Assembly (NCBI GenBank): GCA_021296415.1
Contig: JAGWAL010000004.1
Span: forward strand, 1-49,635
From: Acidimicrobiia bacterium
GTDB lineage: Bacteria > Actinomycetota > Acidimicrobiia > Acidimicrobiales > CATQHL01
Direction: 5' to 3'
Length of the DNA stretch: 49,635 bases
Shown: one piece after another, positions 30,745-39,086 of the stretch
Layout: every line of letters begins with the position of its first letter
Numbering within the stretch: the stretch's first letter is position 1
Program-made: the position numbers and the translations under genes
Notes under the pieces: model-generated
Databases searched by the model: none
Seen by the model: the letters and a program-made list of their open reading frames with translations, nothing else
What the model was told of the DNA's origin: nothing

Positions 30745-30817
30745 AGCTCCCTGAGAGAATCGAACTCTCGACCTTTTCCTTACCATGGAAACGCTCTGCC
30801 GACTGAGCATGCCACGC
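30745..30817 (-). tRNA. tRNA-Thr (GGT) with unpaired acceptor stem
   Basis: A 73-base tRNA with good D, anticodon (TTTCC-ATGGTAA-GGAAA) and T (GAGAG/CTCTC) arms. The 3' acceptor strand AGGGAGC would need GCTCCCT at the 5' end, but the 5' strand here is GCGTGGC, giving at most three pairs. The 5' seven bases appear replaced. It may be non-functional, or the sequence may be misassembled at this point. Confidence 0.7.
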
Positions 30818-30889
30818 AGCCGCCCGCGGCCCAACCCCCGACGGGGCCGGCGACGGGCGCGTGGCCATGGGCGCCCCGGAGCGGGGCGG

Positions 30890-30895
30890 TAGCGT
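30890..30895 (+). promoter_or_regulatory. predicted -10 element of leaderless GNAT promoter
   Basis: TAGCGT is 7 bases upstream of the ATG at 30903; no Shine-Dalgarno lies between. Confidence 0.5.
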
Positions 30896-30902
30896 CTGCT
30901 CG

Positions 30903-31391
30903 ATGGAGATCCGCCTGGCGAACCGGGGCGATGCGGAGGACGTCGCCGCGATCTACAACCACGAGGCGACCCGGGAGCCGACCGTCCTCGACCTCCGGCC
31001 GCGTACGGTGGCCGAGCAGCAGGAGTGGCTGGCACAGCGGTCGGGGGCCCACTCGGTGATCGTGGCCGTCAGCGAGGGCGAGGTGGTGGGGTTCGCCTCC
31101 CTCTCCCCCTACCGCCCGCGGCCGGGCTACAACACCAGCGTCGAGAGCTCGGTGTTCGTGCGCCGCGACAGGGTCCGCCAGGGCATCGGCCAACTGCTGC
31201 TGGACAGCCTGGTGGCCCTCGCCGCCGAACACGGCTTCCATTCCATGATCGCCCGCATCGTGGGCGACAACGAGGCATCGGTGGCGCTGCACGAGCGCTG
31301 CGGGTTCGACGTGGTCGGCGTCGAGCGCGAGGTGGGGCGGAAGTTCGGCCGCTGGTTGGACTGCACGGTGATGCAGCGCCTGCTGGGTTAG
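30903..31391 (+). CDS. GNAT family N-acetyltransferase (phosphinothricin acetyltransferase-like)
   Basis: A 162-residue acetyltransferase resembling the PAT/Bar subgroup: MEIRLANRGDAEDVAAIYNHE at the start (residues 1-21), ESSVFVRRDRVRQGIGQLLLDSL as the acetyl-CoA-binding strand-loop-helix (R-Q-G-I-G), and the C-terminal ALHERCGFDVVGVEREVGRKFGRW. Chromosomal relatives often acetylate methionine sulfone or other small amines rather than phosphinothricin. The ATG at 30903 was chosen over one 14 codons earlier because it fits the family and follows the -10-like TAGCGT by 7 bases. It converges with adenine deaminase, stops overlapping by 3 bases. Confidence 0.9.
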   Translation: MEIRLANRGDAEDVAAIYNHEATREPTVLDLRPRTVAEQQEWLAQRSGAHSVIVAVSEGEVVGFASLSPYRPRPGYNTSVESSVFVRRDRVRQGIGQLLLDSLVALAAEHGFHSMIARIVGDNEASVALHERCGFDVVGVEREVGRKFGRWLDCTVMQRLLG

Positions 31392-33208
31392 CCGCGGTCG
31401 GCGGCGCCGGTCGCCGCCAGGGGACCGATGATCTCCATGGTCTCGGTGAGGATGATCCCCCTGTCGGTGAAGCCCACGTCGGGGATGTTCGGCAGGCACA
31501 GGAAGTTCAGGGCATAGATGGGCCGGTAGCCGATGGAGCAGCCCAGTTCCTCGATCAGCACCCGCTCGACCGCCGCCAGTCGCTCCCCGACGACGCTCAG
31601 GGGCTCCGGCGAGAGCAGGCCGGCGATCGGCAGCGGCACCACCGCCGCCACCTCGGTGCCGACAGCCGCGGCGTAGCCGCCCTGCGCCTCGATGACCGCC
31701 CGGGCGGCGGCCGCCATTGCGGCGTGCGAGTCGCCCACCACGACCACGTTGTGCGAGTCGTGGTTCACGGTGGAGGCCACGGCGCCGCCGCGGATGCCGA
31801 GGCCCGAGACGAACCCCTTGCCGATGTTGCCGGTCCCGCGGTGGCGTTCCAGGACGGCGATGCCGGCCACGTCCGTGGCGGCGTCGGGATGGATCACCCC
31901 GTCGCGCACCCGCAGGCGCACCTCGTGCATGGTCTTGGGGGCACCGAAGGCCACTGCGTTGACCGTCACGGGACCGTCGGGGGCGTCGACGCGGAGGGCC
32001 AGGTCCTGCGGCGTGGGGAGGTCCACGTGCAGCGTGCCGGTCGACCAGGCGGGGTAGTCCGCCGGCGGCGGCTCCTGCACCAGCGCGCCGGCGGCGGCGA
32101 CCACCTCGCCGCGGTACAGCACCAACGAGGGGGCGAAGTCCTCCAGGCTGTCCAGCAGCACCAGGTCGGCGAAGCGGCCCGGCGCCACGCTGCCCAGATG
32201 GCGGTCGATGCGCATCAGCTCGGCGGCGTTGAGCGTGGCCATCTGCACGGCGGTCAGCGGATCGAACCCCGCCTCGATGGCAAGGCGCACCCGCTGGTCC
32301 AGGTGCCCCTCGCTCATGAGGATGTTCGGGTGGATGTCGTCGGTGCAGAGCACCAGGCGACGGGTGTCCAGCCCCAGGCGCTCGGTGGCGGCGACGATCT
32401 CGGGCCATTCCTCCCCCGGCAGCCGGTCGATGCGCGGCGTCAGCAGGACGCGCGCCCCCCGGCGGAGCTGCTCGACGACCTCGGCGGGCGACTCCGCCAC
32501 GTGGGTGTCCTCCACACCGGCAACCAGCGTGGCGTCCAGGACGGCGCCGGTGAAGCCCGGGAGTTGGCCGCCGACGGTCTTGTGGCGCTCGATGGTGGCC
32601 TCGATCTTCTGCAGTTGCGCCCGGTCGGCGCCCAGCAGCAGCGCCGGGTTGATGTCACCGCCGATGCAGACCGCCTCGGGGCGGTCCAGCATCGCCACGG
32701 TCTCGGCGAGGTCCATGGCACCGCCCGAGGTCTCCCGGTCCTCCGGCATGGCGGGAACCCGTCCGGGCACCCGCAGGAACAGGTTCAGCGGCAGGCGGGC
32801 GGCCTCGGCGGTGAGCAGGTCGATCCCCGCCACACCCAGCACGTTGGCGATCTCGTGGGGATCCTCGCAGACCGAGAGCACGCCACGGGGCACGATGGTC
32901 CCGGCCAGTTCGGTGACGGTGATGTTGGAACTCTCGAGGTGCATGTGCGGGTCGATGAGGCCGGGGGTCATGAACCGGCCGGCGGCCTCGATGATCTCGG
33001 TGCCGGGCCCCACGAGCTGCCGGCTGCTGTCGCCGACGGCGGCGATCCGCCCCGAGGCCACCACCACGTCGGCGGTCTCGACCTCGCGGGTGAAGACGTG
33101 CACGACCCGCGCGCCCGTCACCACGACGTCGGCCGGCTCGTCCCCCAGCGCCACCCGGATCAGCCGGGTGCGCACGTCGGTCGGCATGTCAAGGATGTGT
33201 GCGGTCAT
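31388..33208 (-). CDS. ade: adenine deaminase
   Basis: A 606-residue amidohydrolase of the AdeC/Ade family, converting adenine to hypoxanthine for purine salvage or use as nitrogen source. Metal-site motif PGLIDPHMHLESS near residue 83-95, CEDPHEIANVLG shortly after, CTDDIHP (catalytic Asp region), and the family-specific C-terminal NHDSHNVVVVGDS. The ATG lies 6 bases after TACTGT and lacks a Shine-Dalgarno. A purine transporter is not adjacent. Confidence 0.93.
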   Translation of the reverse strand: MTAHILDMPTDVRTRLIRVALGDEPADVVVTGARVVHVFTREVETADVVVASGRIAAVGDSSRQLVGPGTEIIEAAGRFMTPGLIDPHMHLESSNITVTELAGTIVPRGVLSVCEDPHEIANVLGVAGIDLLTAEAARLPLNLFLRVPGRVPAMPEDRETSGGAMDLAETVAMLDRPEAVCIGGDINPALLLGADRAQLQKIEATIERHKTVGGQLPGFTGAVLDATLVAGVEDTHVAESPAEVVEQLRRGARVLLTPRIDRLPGEEWPEIVAATERLGLDTRRLVLCTDDIHPNILMSEGHLDQRVRLAIEAGFDPLTAVQMATLNAAELMRIDRHLGSVAPGRFADLVLLDSLEDFAPSLVLYRGEVVAAAGALVQEPPPADYPAWSTGTLHVDLPTPQDLALRVDAPDGPVTVNAVAFGAPKTMHEVRLRVRDGVIHPDAATDVAGIAVLERHRGTGNIGKGFVSGLGIRGGAVASTVNHDSHNVVVVGDSHAAMAAAARAVIEAQGGYAAAVGTEVAAVVPLPIAGLLSPEPLSVVGERLAAVERVLIEELGCSIGYRPIYALNFLCLPNIPDVGFTDRGIILTETMEIIGPLAATGAADRG

Positions 33209-33214
33209 GTGACG

Positions 33215-33220
33215 ACAGTA
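33215..33220 (-). promoter_or_regulatory. predicted -10 element of leaderless ade promoter
   Basis: TACTGT is 6 bases upstream of the ade ATG. No Shine-Dalgarno is present. Confidence 0.5.
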
Positions 33221-33292
33221 CCAATCCGGGCCGGCACCGTGGCCGGCGGCGGGTCCTGTTTCCGGTGGCCGGCACTATCGTGGCCGTCTGCT

Positions 33293-33374
33293 GGGTCGGT
33301 GCCCGAGCGGACAAAGGGAGCAGGCTGTAAACCTGCCGGCGACGCCTTCGGAGGTTCGAATCCTCCCCGGCCGC
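33293..33374 (+). tRNA. tRNA-Tyr (GTA)
   Basis: An 82-base class II tRNA: anticodon arm GCAGG-CTGTAAA-CCTGC, long variable arm with GGC/GCC, T arm GGAGG-TTCGAAT-CCTCC. Acceptor GGGTCGG/CCGGCCG pairs at six positions, but position 1-72 is G-G and the discriminator is C rather than A; a normal end would read ...CCA. The body is clear; the last two bases are atypical. Confidence 0.85.
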
Positions 33375-33422
33375 TCGACCGTCGGTTCCGCCGAGCGGTC
33401 GCCCGTGGGACAGGTCCGGCCC

Positions 33423-34913
33423 CTACGAGCCGCCGTTGGTGTCGGGCTGCCAGCGGAGCACCGGGCGGCGCGCCGCCGTGGCCTCGTCGAGGCGCCCGAT
33501 GGGCGCGGTCCACGGGGCGCCGTGCAGCGTCTCGGGGTCGCTCTCGGCCTCGGCGGCGATGGCGATCATCGCCTCGGCCAGTGCCTCGATCGCCTCGGGG
33601 GGCTCGGTCTCGGTCGGCTCGATCATCAACGCCTCCTCGACGATCAGCGGGAAGTACACCGTCGGCGGGTGGAAGCCGTGGTCGATGAGGCGCTTGGCGA
33701 TGTCGTAGGTGCGCACGTCGTGGTCTCGGCGCTGGCGCGACCCCGAGAAGACCACCTCGTGCAGCACCGGCCGGTCGTAGGGCAGGTCGTAGTGGCCACC
33801 CAACAGCACGCGCAGGTAGTTGGCGTTGAGCACGGCCTGCCCGGAGACGGCGCGCAGGCCGTCGAGGCCGAGGGCGCGCATGTAGGCGTAGGCCCGGATG
33901 AGGACGCCGACGTTGCCACCGAACTGCTGGAGGCGGCCGATGCTGCGCTCCGGCGCGACGAGGCGGACGAGGCCGTCGTCGCCCCCGGTCACCACCGGCG
34001 TCGGGAGGTACGGAGCCAGCTCCTGGCCGCAGCAGACCGGCCCGGCGCCGGGGCCGCCGCCGCCGTGGGGTGTGCTGAAACTCTTGTGCAGGTTCAGGTG
34101 CACCACGTCGAACCCCAGGTCGCCGTAGCGCACGCGTCCCATGATGGCGTTGAGGTTGGCGCCGTCGCCGTACAGGTAGGCGCCGGCATCGTGGATGAGG
34201 CCGGCCACCTCCTCGATGCCGCGCTCCCACAGGCCCAGCGTGTTCGGCACGGTGACCATGACGGCCGCCACCGTGTCGTCCAACTCGCGCCCGATGGTGG
34301 CGCGGTCCAGCGAACCGTCGGCGGCCGTGGGGATCTGCGTGACTGTGTAGCCGGCCATGGCGGCTGTCGCCGGGTTCGTGCCATGCGCCGAGTCCGGAAC
34401 GAGGATGCGCCGGCGCTGCGCCAACTCCCCGCGATCCTCCAGGGCACGGGTGATCATCAGCACGCCGGCCAACTCCCCCTGCGCGCCGGCGGCGGGAGCC
34501 AGGCTGACCGCGCCCAGACCGGTGATCTCGCCCAGGCCGCGACTCAGCTCCGCCAGCGTGCGCAAGGTGCCCTGGACCTCGGCGGCCGGGGCCAGCGGAT
34601 GCGCCTCGGCCAGTCCGGGCAGCGACGCCACGAGGTCGTCCACCTTCGGGTTGTACTTCATGGTGCACGAGCCCAGCGGGTAGGTGCCGGAATCGATGCC
34701 GTAGTTCCGCGCCGAGAGTTCGGTGTAGTAGCGCACCAATTCGCCCTGGCTCAGCTCCGGCAGCCGCACCGAGTCGCGCAGCAGGCGGGCATCCGGCAGC
34801 GGCGTGACCTCGCCGCGCCAAGGCGGAACGTCGACCGCCCGCCGTCCGGGCACGCCCCGGTCGAAGCTCAGGCGCGCGCCGAAGTCGTCGCCGGCAGGCC
34901 CGGGCGCGCTCAC
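33423..34913 (-). CDS. gcvPB: glycine dehydrogenase (decarboxylating) subunit 2
   Basis: A 496-residue P-protein beta half, which carries pyridoxal phosphate and with gcvPA decarboxylates glycine and transfers the methylamine to GcvH. The PLP lysine is in NLHKSFSTPHGGGGPG. The N-terminal region has GSCTMKYNPK. The GTG start overlaps the gcvPA stop by 4 bases. It is the last gene of the operon; its C-terminus is complete. Confidence 0.96.
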   Translation of the reverse strand: MSAPGPAGDDFGARLSFDRGVPGRRAVDVPPWRGEVTPLPDARLLRDSVRLPELSQGELVRYYTELSARNYGIDSGTYPLGSCTMKYNPKVDDLVASLPGLAEAHPLAPAAEVQGTLRTLAELSRGLGEITGLGAVSLAPAAGAQGELAGVLMITRALEDRGELAQRRRILVPDSAHGTNPATAAMAGYTVTQIPTAADGSLDRATIGRELDDTVAAVMVTVPNTLGLWERGIEEVAGLIHDAGAYLYGDGANLNAIMGRVRYGDLGFDVVHLNLHKSFSTPHGGGGPGAGPVCCGQELAPYLPTPVVTGGDDGLVRLVAPERSIGRLQQFGGNVGVLIRAYAYMRALGLDGLRAVSGQAVLNANYLRVLLGGHYDLPYDRPVLHEVVFSGSRQRRDHDVRTYDIAKRLIDHGFHPPTVYFPLIVEEALMIEPTETEPPEAIEALAEAMIAIAAEAESDPETLHGAPWTAPIGRLDEATAARRPVLRWQPDTNGGS

Positions 34914-36271
34914 GCCTCGCCCCCGATGTCCGCTAGGGCAGCGACGAGTTCATCGACGTGCGCGTCGGGCGTCGCCTCGGTGATAGCGAAGAGCACGGCC
35001 TGTTGCGCCTCGGGCTCCTGTCTCGCCGACACGTCGAGGCCGGGACCGATGCCCCGTGCCCTCAGTGCGGCGGCCAACTCGGCGGCAGGAATCGGGCCCC
35101 GCACGAGGAACTCCGAGAACCATGGTCCGCGCTCGGGGATCTCGTAGCCGTCCAGTGCAGCGATGCGCCGCGCCGCGTCGTGGGCGCGCTGGTAGCTCAA
35201 CTCGGCGGCCTCGCGCAGCCCGCGTGGGCCGAGCGCCTGGGTGGTGATCGTGAAGGCAAGCGCGATCAGCGACTGTGCTGTCGAGACGTTGGAGGTGGCC
35301 CGCTCGCGCCGGATGAACTGCTCACGGGCCTGGAGGGTGAGCACGTAGCCGGTGCGCGGCTCGTCGCCGTTGCTCGCCGGGGGATGCAGCTCCCGAGTGC
35401 GCCCGACGATGCGTCCGGGCATCTGCCGCAGGAACACCGAGCGCGCCGCGAACAGGCCGAGCGACGGCCCGCCGAAGTGCGGCGGCCCCGCCAGATCGCG
35501 CCCTTCGCCGGTGACGATGTCGGCGCCTGCGTCGCCCGGCGCGCGCAGCAGCCCCAGCGCGAACGGATCGGCCATTGTCACCAGCAGCGCGTCGGCGGCG
35601 TGCAGTGCCTCCGCCAGCGGTTCGAGATCCACGATGGCGCCGAGGAAGTCCGGCTGCTGGACGACGAGGCAGGCGTGTTCGGAACTCGCCGCATCCCCGG
35701 ACCGCACCACGTCCACCCGCAGCCCCGCCCCGCGGGCGTAGGTCCTCACGACGTCGGCGGTTCCGGGGTGGATCGGCTCGAGCAGTGCCACCGCCTTGCG
35801 CTTCGTGGCGCGGGCCGCCAGGAGGCATGCCTCGGCGGTGGCGCTGGCCCCGTCGTAGAGACCGGTGTTCGAGACGTCCATGCCGGTCAGGTCGCACACC
35901 ACCGACTGGTACTCGAACGCCGTCTGCAGCGTCCCCTGGCTGATCTCCGGCTGGTACGGCGTGTAGGCGGGGGCGGTGAGGTGCGAGGTGATGGCCGGGA
36001 TGGCGTGCCGGTAGGCGCCGGCCCCGAGGAAGTTGGGCCGCTCGGGGTCGGCGTTCTCCGCGGCCCGCTCGCCGAGGAGCGCGATCAGCTCCGGCTCCGT
36101 GAGTGCCCCGGGAAGGTCGATCGCCGGATCCACCATGGCCGCGGGCAGGTCGGCGAACAATGCGCCGATGTCGGCCACGCCGACCCGATCCAGCATCCGG
36201 GCGCGGTCGCTCTCCGTGGCCGGGATGTAGGGGTGGGGTGAACCGCCGGCGGGCGGGGGCGCCATCGTCAC
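34910..36271 (-). CDS. gcvPA: glycine dehydrogenase (decarboxylating) subunit 1
   Basis: A 453-residue P-protein alpha half, pairing with gcvPB. It contains FLGAGAYRHAIPAI, the glycine cleavage signature PYQPEISQGTLQTAFEYQ region, and DVSNTGLYDGASATAEA. The GTG at 36269-36271 overlaps the gcvH stop (GTGA), favouring it over an ATG two codons downstream. It is an intact two-subunit (A/B) type rather than the fused P-protein. Confidence 0.96.
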   Translation of the reverse strand: MTMAPPPAGGSPHPYIPATESDRARMLDRVGVADIGALFADLPAAMVDPAIDLPGALTEPELIALLGERAAENADPERPNFLGAGAYRHAIPAITSHLTAPAYTPYQPEISQGTLQTAFEYQSVVCDLTGMDVSNTGLYDGASATAEACLLAARATKRKAVALLEPIHPGTADVVRTYARGAGLRVDVVRSGDAASSEHACLVVQQPDFLGAIVDLEPLAEALHAADALLVTMADPFALGLLRAPGDAGADIVTGEGRDLAGPPHFGGPSLGLFAARSVFLRQMPGRIVGRTRELHPPASNGDEPRTGYVLTLQAREQFIRRERATSNVSTAQSLIALAFTITTQALGPRGLREAAELSYQRAHDAARRIAALDGYEIPERGPWFSEFLVRGPIPAAELAAALRARGIGPGLDVSARQEPEAQQAVLFAITEATPDAHVDELVAALADIGGEA

Positions 36272-36672
36272 TCCGCCTCGAGCTGCGCCTGATAGCCGGC
36301 GGCGTCGAGCAGGTTCGCCAGGTCTGCGCCGTCGGCCAGTCGCAGGCGGATCAGCCAGCCCTCGCCGTAGGGCGACTCGTTGACCAGTTCCGGGGCGTCG
36401 GTGAGCTCATCGTTGATGGCGACCACCTCGCCGCCGACGGGGGCGTAGAGCTCGGCGACCGTCTTGGTGGATTCGATCTCGCCGCAGGACTCACCGGCCT
36501 CGACGGTGGTCCCGGTTGCGGGAAGATCGACGTAGACCACGTCGCCCAGCTGATCCTGGGCGAAGTCCGTGATGCCGATGGTGGCCTCGCCCGGTCGGGC
36601 ATGGTCACGGCGCAGCCATTCGTGGCTGGGCGTGTAGAGAAGATCGTCGGGGTTGCCGCTGTGGCTGGTCAC
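36268..36672 (-). CDS. gcvH: glycine cleavage system H protein
   Basis: A 134-residue lipoyl carrier of the glycine cleavage system. The lipoylated lysine is in GEIESTKTVAELYAPVGG. The N-terminus YTPSHEWLRRD follows about 15 residues of variable lead. The GTG at 36670-36672 overlaps the gcvT stop by 4 bases, its stop overlaps gcvPA by 4. No lipoyl synthase gene is in the window. Confidence 0.96.
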   Translation of the reverse strand: MTSHSGNPDDLLYTPSHEWLRRDHARPGEATIGITDFAQDQLGDVVYVDLPATGTTVEAGESCGEIESTKTVAELYAPVGGEVVAINDELTDAPELVNESPYGEGWLIRLRLADGADLANLLDAAGYQAQLEAE

Positions 36673-37796
36673 GGGTTCCTCTTTCCGGTCGGAGTTCTCC
36701 GGTAGAACGGGCGGCGCACGACCTCCACCAGCAGAGCGCGCCCGCGAATGTCGACTTCGAGCGTGACACCGGGGTTGGCGAGCCCGACGGGAACGTAGGC
36801 CATGCCGATGCCCAGACCCAGGGTTGGGCTGAATCCCCCGCTGGTGAGCCGCGCCACGGGGTCGCTCCGGCCGGGCCGGTGCACCGCGTGGCCCGCCCGC
36901 GGCACGCCGCGCCCGCGGGCCGCCAGGCAGCACAGCCGCCGCGTGCGGGTCCGGGCCTTCGCCTCCGCGAGCGCCTCCCGGCCGGTGAAGTCCGCCCCGT
37001 CGTCGAGGCTCACGGCGAATCCCAGCCCGGCCTCGTAGGGGTGGGTGGTGGTGTCGATGTCGTTGCCGTGCAGCGGCAGCGCCGCCTCGAGCCGCAGCGT
37101 GTCGCGCGCACCGAGACCGGCGGGCGCGGCGCCGCCGGCCACGAGCGCGTCCCACAGCGCGCCGGCGACCTCGGCGCCGACGATGCACTCGCCACCGTCC
37201 TCGCCGGTGTAGCCCGTGCGGGCGAACAGCACGGGCGCACCGCCCCAGTCCAGCTCCACGCAATCGCGCGGCTCCAGCGCAGCCAAGCCGCCGCCGAGGA
37301 CGCCGGCCAGCAGGCCGATCGCCTCGGGCCCCTGCACAGCGAGCATCACCGTCTCCCCGGTGACGTCGGAGGCTGTTTCCGCCACCGAGCGCAGGCGCCG
37401 GAGGTCGCCGTCGGCGTTGGCCGCGTTGTGGACGATCAGCCAGCGCTCGCCGGGCAGGTGGTAGACGAACACGTCGTCGTCGATGCCGCCGGCGGTGTTG
37501 CAGTACAGCGAGTAGTGCGCCTTGCCCACGCCCAGCGTGGTCACGTCGAAGGTCGTCACCGAGCGCAGCAGCGACGCCGCCGCTGGCCCCCGCAGCCAGG
37601 CCCGCCCCAGGTGCGACACGTCGAAGAGGCCCACTCGCCCCCGCACGGCTTCGTGCTCGCGAACCGTGCCCTGGTACTGCAGCGGCATCTCCCAGCCGGC
37701 GAAGGGGGCAAAGCGGGCGCCGGCCACCTCATGGCGATCACGCAGTGCCAGCGTGCGCAGCCCGCCGTCGCTGCCGGGCTCGTGGCTTCCGCCCAC
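36669..37796 (-). CDS. gcvT: aminomethyltransferase (glycine cleavage T protein)
   Basis: A 375-residue T-protein that moves the methylene group to tetrahydrofolate. It has FAGWEMPLQYQGTVREHEAVR near the N-terminus, FDVSHLGRAWLRG, RTGYTGEDG and LRLEAALPLHGND, all family hallmarks. The GTG start is 6 bases after TACATT with no Shine-Dalgarno, suggesting leaderless translation. First gene of gcvT-H-PA-PB. No glycine riboswitch-like sequence was recognised upstream. Confidence 0.95.
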   Translation of the reverse strand: MGGSHEPGSDGGLRTLALRDRHEVAGARFAPFAGWEMPLQYQGTVREHEAVRGRVGLFDVSHLGRAWLRGPAAASLLRSVTTFDVTTLGVGKAHYSLYCNTAGGIDDDVFVYHLPGERWLIVHNAANADGDLRRLRSVAETASDVTGETVMLAVQGPEAIGLLAGVLGGGLAALEPRDCVELDWGGAPVLFARTGYTGEDGGECIVGAEVAGALWDALVAGGAAPAGLGARDTLRLEAALPLHGNDIDTTTHPYEAGLGFAVSLDDGADFTGREALAEAKARTRTRRLCCLAARGRGVPRAGHAVHRPGRSDPVARLTSGGFSPTLGLGIGMAYVPVGLANPGVTLEVDIRGRALLVEVVRRPFYRRTPTGKRNP

Positions 37797-37802
37797 GCCT
37801 CG

Positions 37803-37808
37803 AATGTA
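37803..37808 (-). promoter_or_regulatory. predicted -10 element of leaderless gcv operon promoter
   Basis: TACATT is 6 bases upstream of the gcvT GTG. A clear -35 was not found. Confidence 0.45.
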
Positions 37809-37911
37809 CCCCCGCGTCCCCCCGACGGCTATCGCCTCTCGCCCCGGTGCGCCTCGTCCTCGTCACCGGGATCCGTCGAGGTGCGCGTCGCTCGAACCCT
37901 CCCCGGCCCTG

Positions 37912-38733
37912 TCAATCCCGTTGCACGGCACCGCCGCTGGACCAGACCGGCTTGGTCCTGGCGCCGCGGAGAGCCGAGCGGGGACCTGCAGCAGCGGACC
38001 CGCTGCCGGCACCGAGGGCTGCGGTCACGCCCAGGGACCGCCGCTGGTCCTCCGAGCCGTCTGGCTGGGGAGGCTCACCGTCGGCGGTCGACCCCGGCGG
38101 TGGCGGGCAGCCGATCATCGCCGTCGGGCTCGTGGCGCGCATGTCCCACTCGTCCAGCACCTGCGCTATCCGCCGCGCCGTGCGGCCGGTCGCGCTCGTG
38201 ACCGCCGCGGCCCTCTGACGGTCGCTCTCCCCGCCGCCCGTCGCCACCCCGGCCGACTCCTCCGAGGCCGCATCGAGCCGGTCGGCGGCCAGAGCGGCCA
38301 GGCGCACGGCAGCTGCCGCGATGCGAGCCGCGAACGGAACGAGTTCCTCCAGAGGCATTCCAGCGCGATCCCGAGAGTTCGCCTGATACACCCAGTGCAG
38401 GGCATCGCCCACCTCGCACTCGGCGAAGATCCGGTCCACGTCGGTCTGCACGCTGTCGGGAAGTTCCGGGGCCGATTGGGAACTCCGGCGGCGACGGCGC
38501 CTCTTCTGGTCGCCGTCCTGGGCGAGCGTCTTCAGGGAGTGCTCCAGGACCGCCCGCGACTGCCCGCACACCCCTTGCATACGCGCCGCGATGGCGTTGA
38601 GATAGGCCTCGGCGTCGGTGTCGTCCAGTGCGGCGCGTTCATCGGAGAGCGGATACAGCAGCGCGCCGAGCAGCACGAGCGACCGGCGGGCGCCATCCAA
38701 CGATGCGACAGCGTCGACGTCTCCAGCAGGCAA
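37912..38733 (-). CDS. hypothetical protein, helical with disordered C-terminus
   Basis: A 273-residue protein with no domain I recognise. Residues 10-80 and about 95-190 look helical (LVLLGALLYPLSDERAAL; EAYLNAIAARMQGV; FAARIAAAAVRLAALAADRL), separated by a basic run QKRRRRRRSS at about 75-86; from about 205 the chain is Gly/Pro/Ser-rich and likely disordered. The TTG start is supported by AGGAG six bases upstream and by a TAGGTT hexamer near 38792-38797. It has no export signal or membrane helix. It could be a small regulator or scaffold; I would not assign a function. Confidence 0.65.
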   Translation of the reverse strand: MPAGDVDAVASLDGARRSLVLLGALLYPLSDERAALDDTDAEAYLNAIAARMQGVCGQSRAVLEHSLKTLAQDGDQKRRRRRRSSQSAPELPDSVQTDVDRIFAECEVGDALHWVYQANSRDRAGMPLEELVPFAARIAAAAVRLAALAADRLDAASEESAGVATGGGESDRQRAAAVTSATGRTARRIAQVLDEWDMRATSPTAMIGCPPPPGSTADGEPPQPDGSEDQRRSLGVTAALGAGSGSAAAGPRSALRGARTKPVWSSGGAVQRD

Positions 38734-39086
38734 ACCGATCTCCTCTCACGAACCCCGATTGCCGACGGTTCGGGCACATCGCGGCTCTGGCAACCTAGTC
38801 ATCATCCCCGAGTCGGGGTCCCGGTGGCCAACCGGGAACAGTAGCCGGATCGTTGCGCTTCTTGTCACGCGCTCAGACGATCCGGGCGCGTTCGGCCCCA
38901 TCCCGCCGTCGTGGCGAACGCGAGGAGATCGACGCGAGCGATCGCTGGGAGGCGGAGGCGAGCTTCGCGAACGGTACGGTCCTCACCGTGGACGGTCGCG
39001 AGACGGCGGGCAGCCGGGACCTGCCGGACACGGAGTCGCTCGAGACCGCCTGAGAGGGCGGGACGGAAGAAGGAAAGGGAGACAAG
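38734..39086. other. divergent intergenic region with palindrome
   Basis: This 353-base stretch between two divergent genes has a perfect 13-base palindrome at 38806-38818 (CCCCGAGTCGGGG) next to a TAGGTT -10-like hexamer (38792-38797) for the leftward gene, a plausible operator. A short rightward frame (66 codons, TTG start at 38853) is unconvincing. The SDR ribosome site is at its right end. Confidence 0.4.

Noticed and set aside
37797-37911. Glycine riboswitch upstream of gcvT
   Set aside because: The conserved riboswitch segments are not present, and the likely start of transcription leaves no leader.
38853-39053. A 66-codon plus-strand frame containing FANGTVLTVDG, reminiscent of an amidohydrolase N-terminus
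   Set aside because: Its TTG start has no ribosome site and the resemblance covers only a few residues; it is probably chance.
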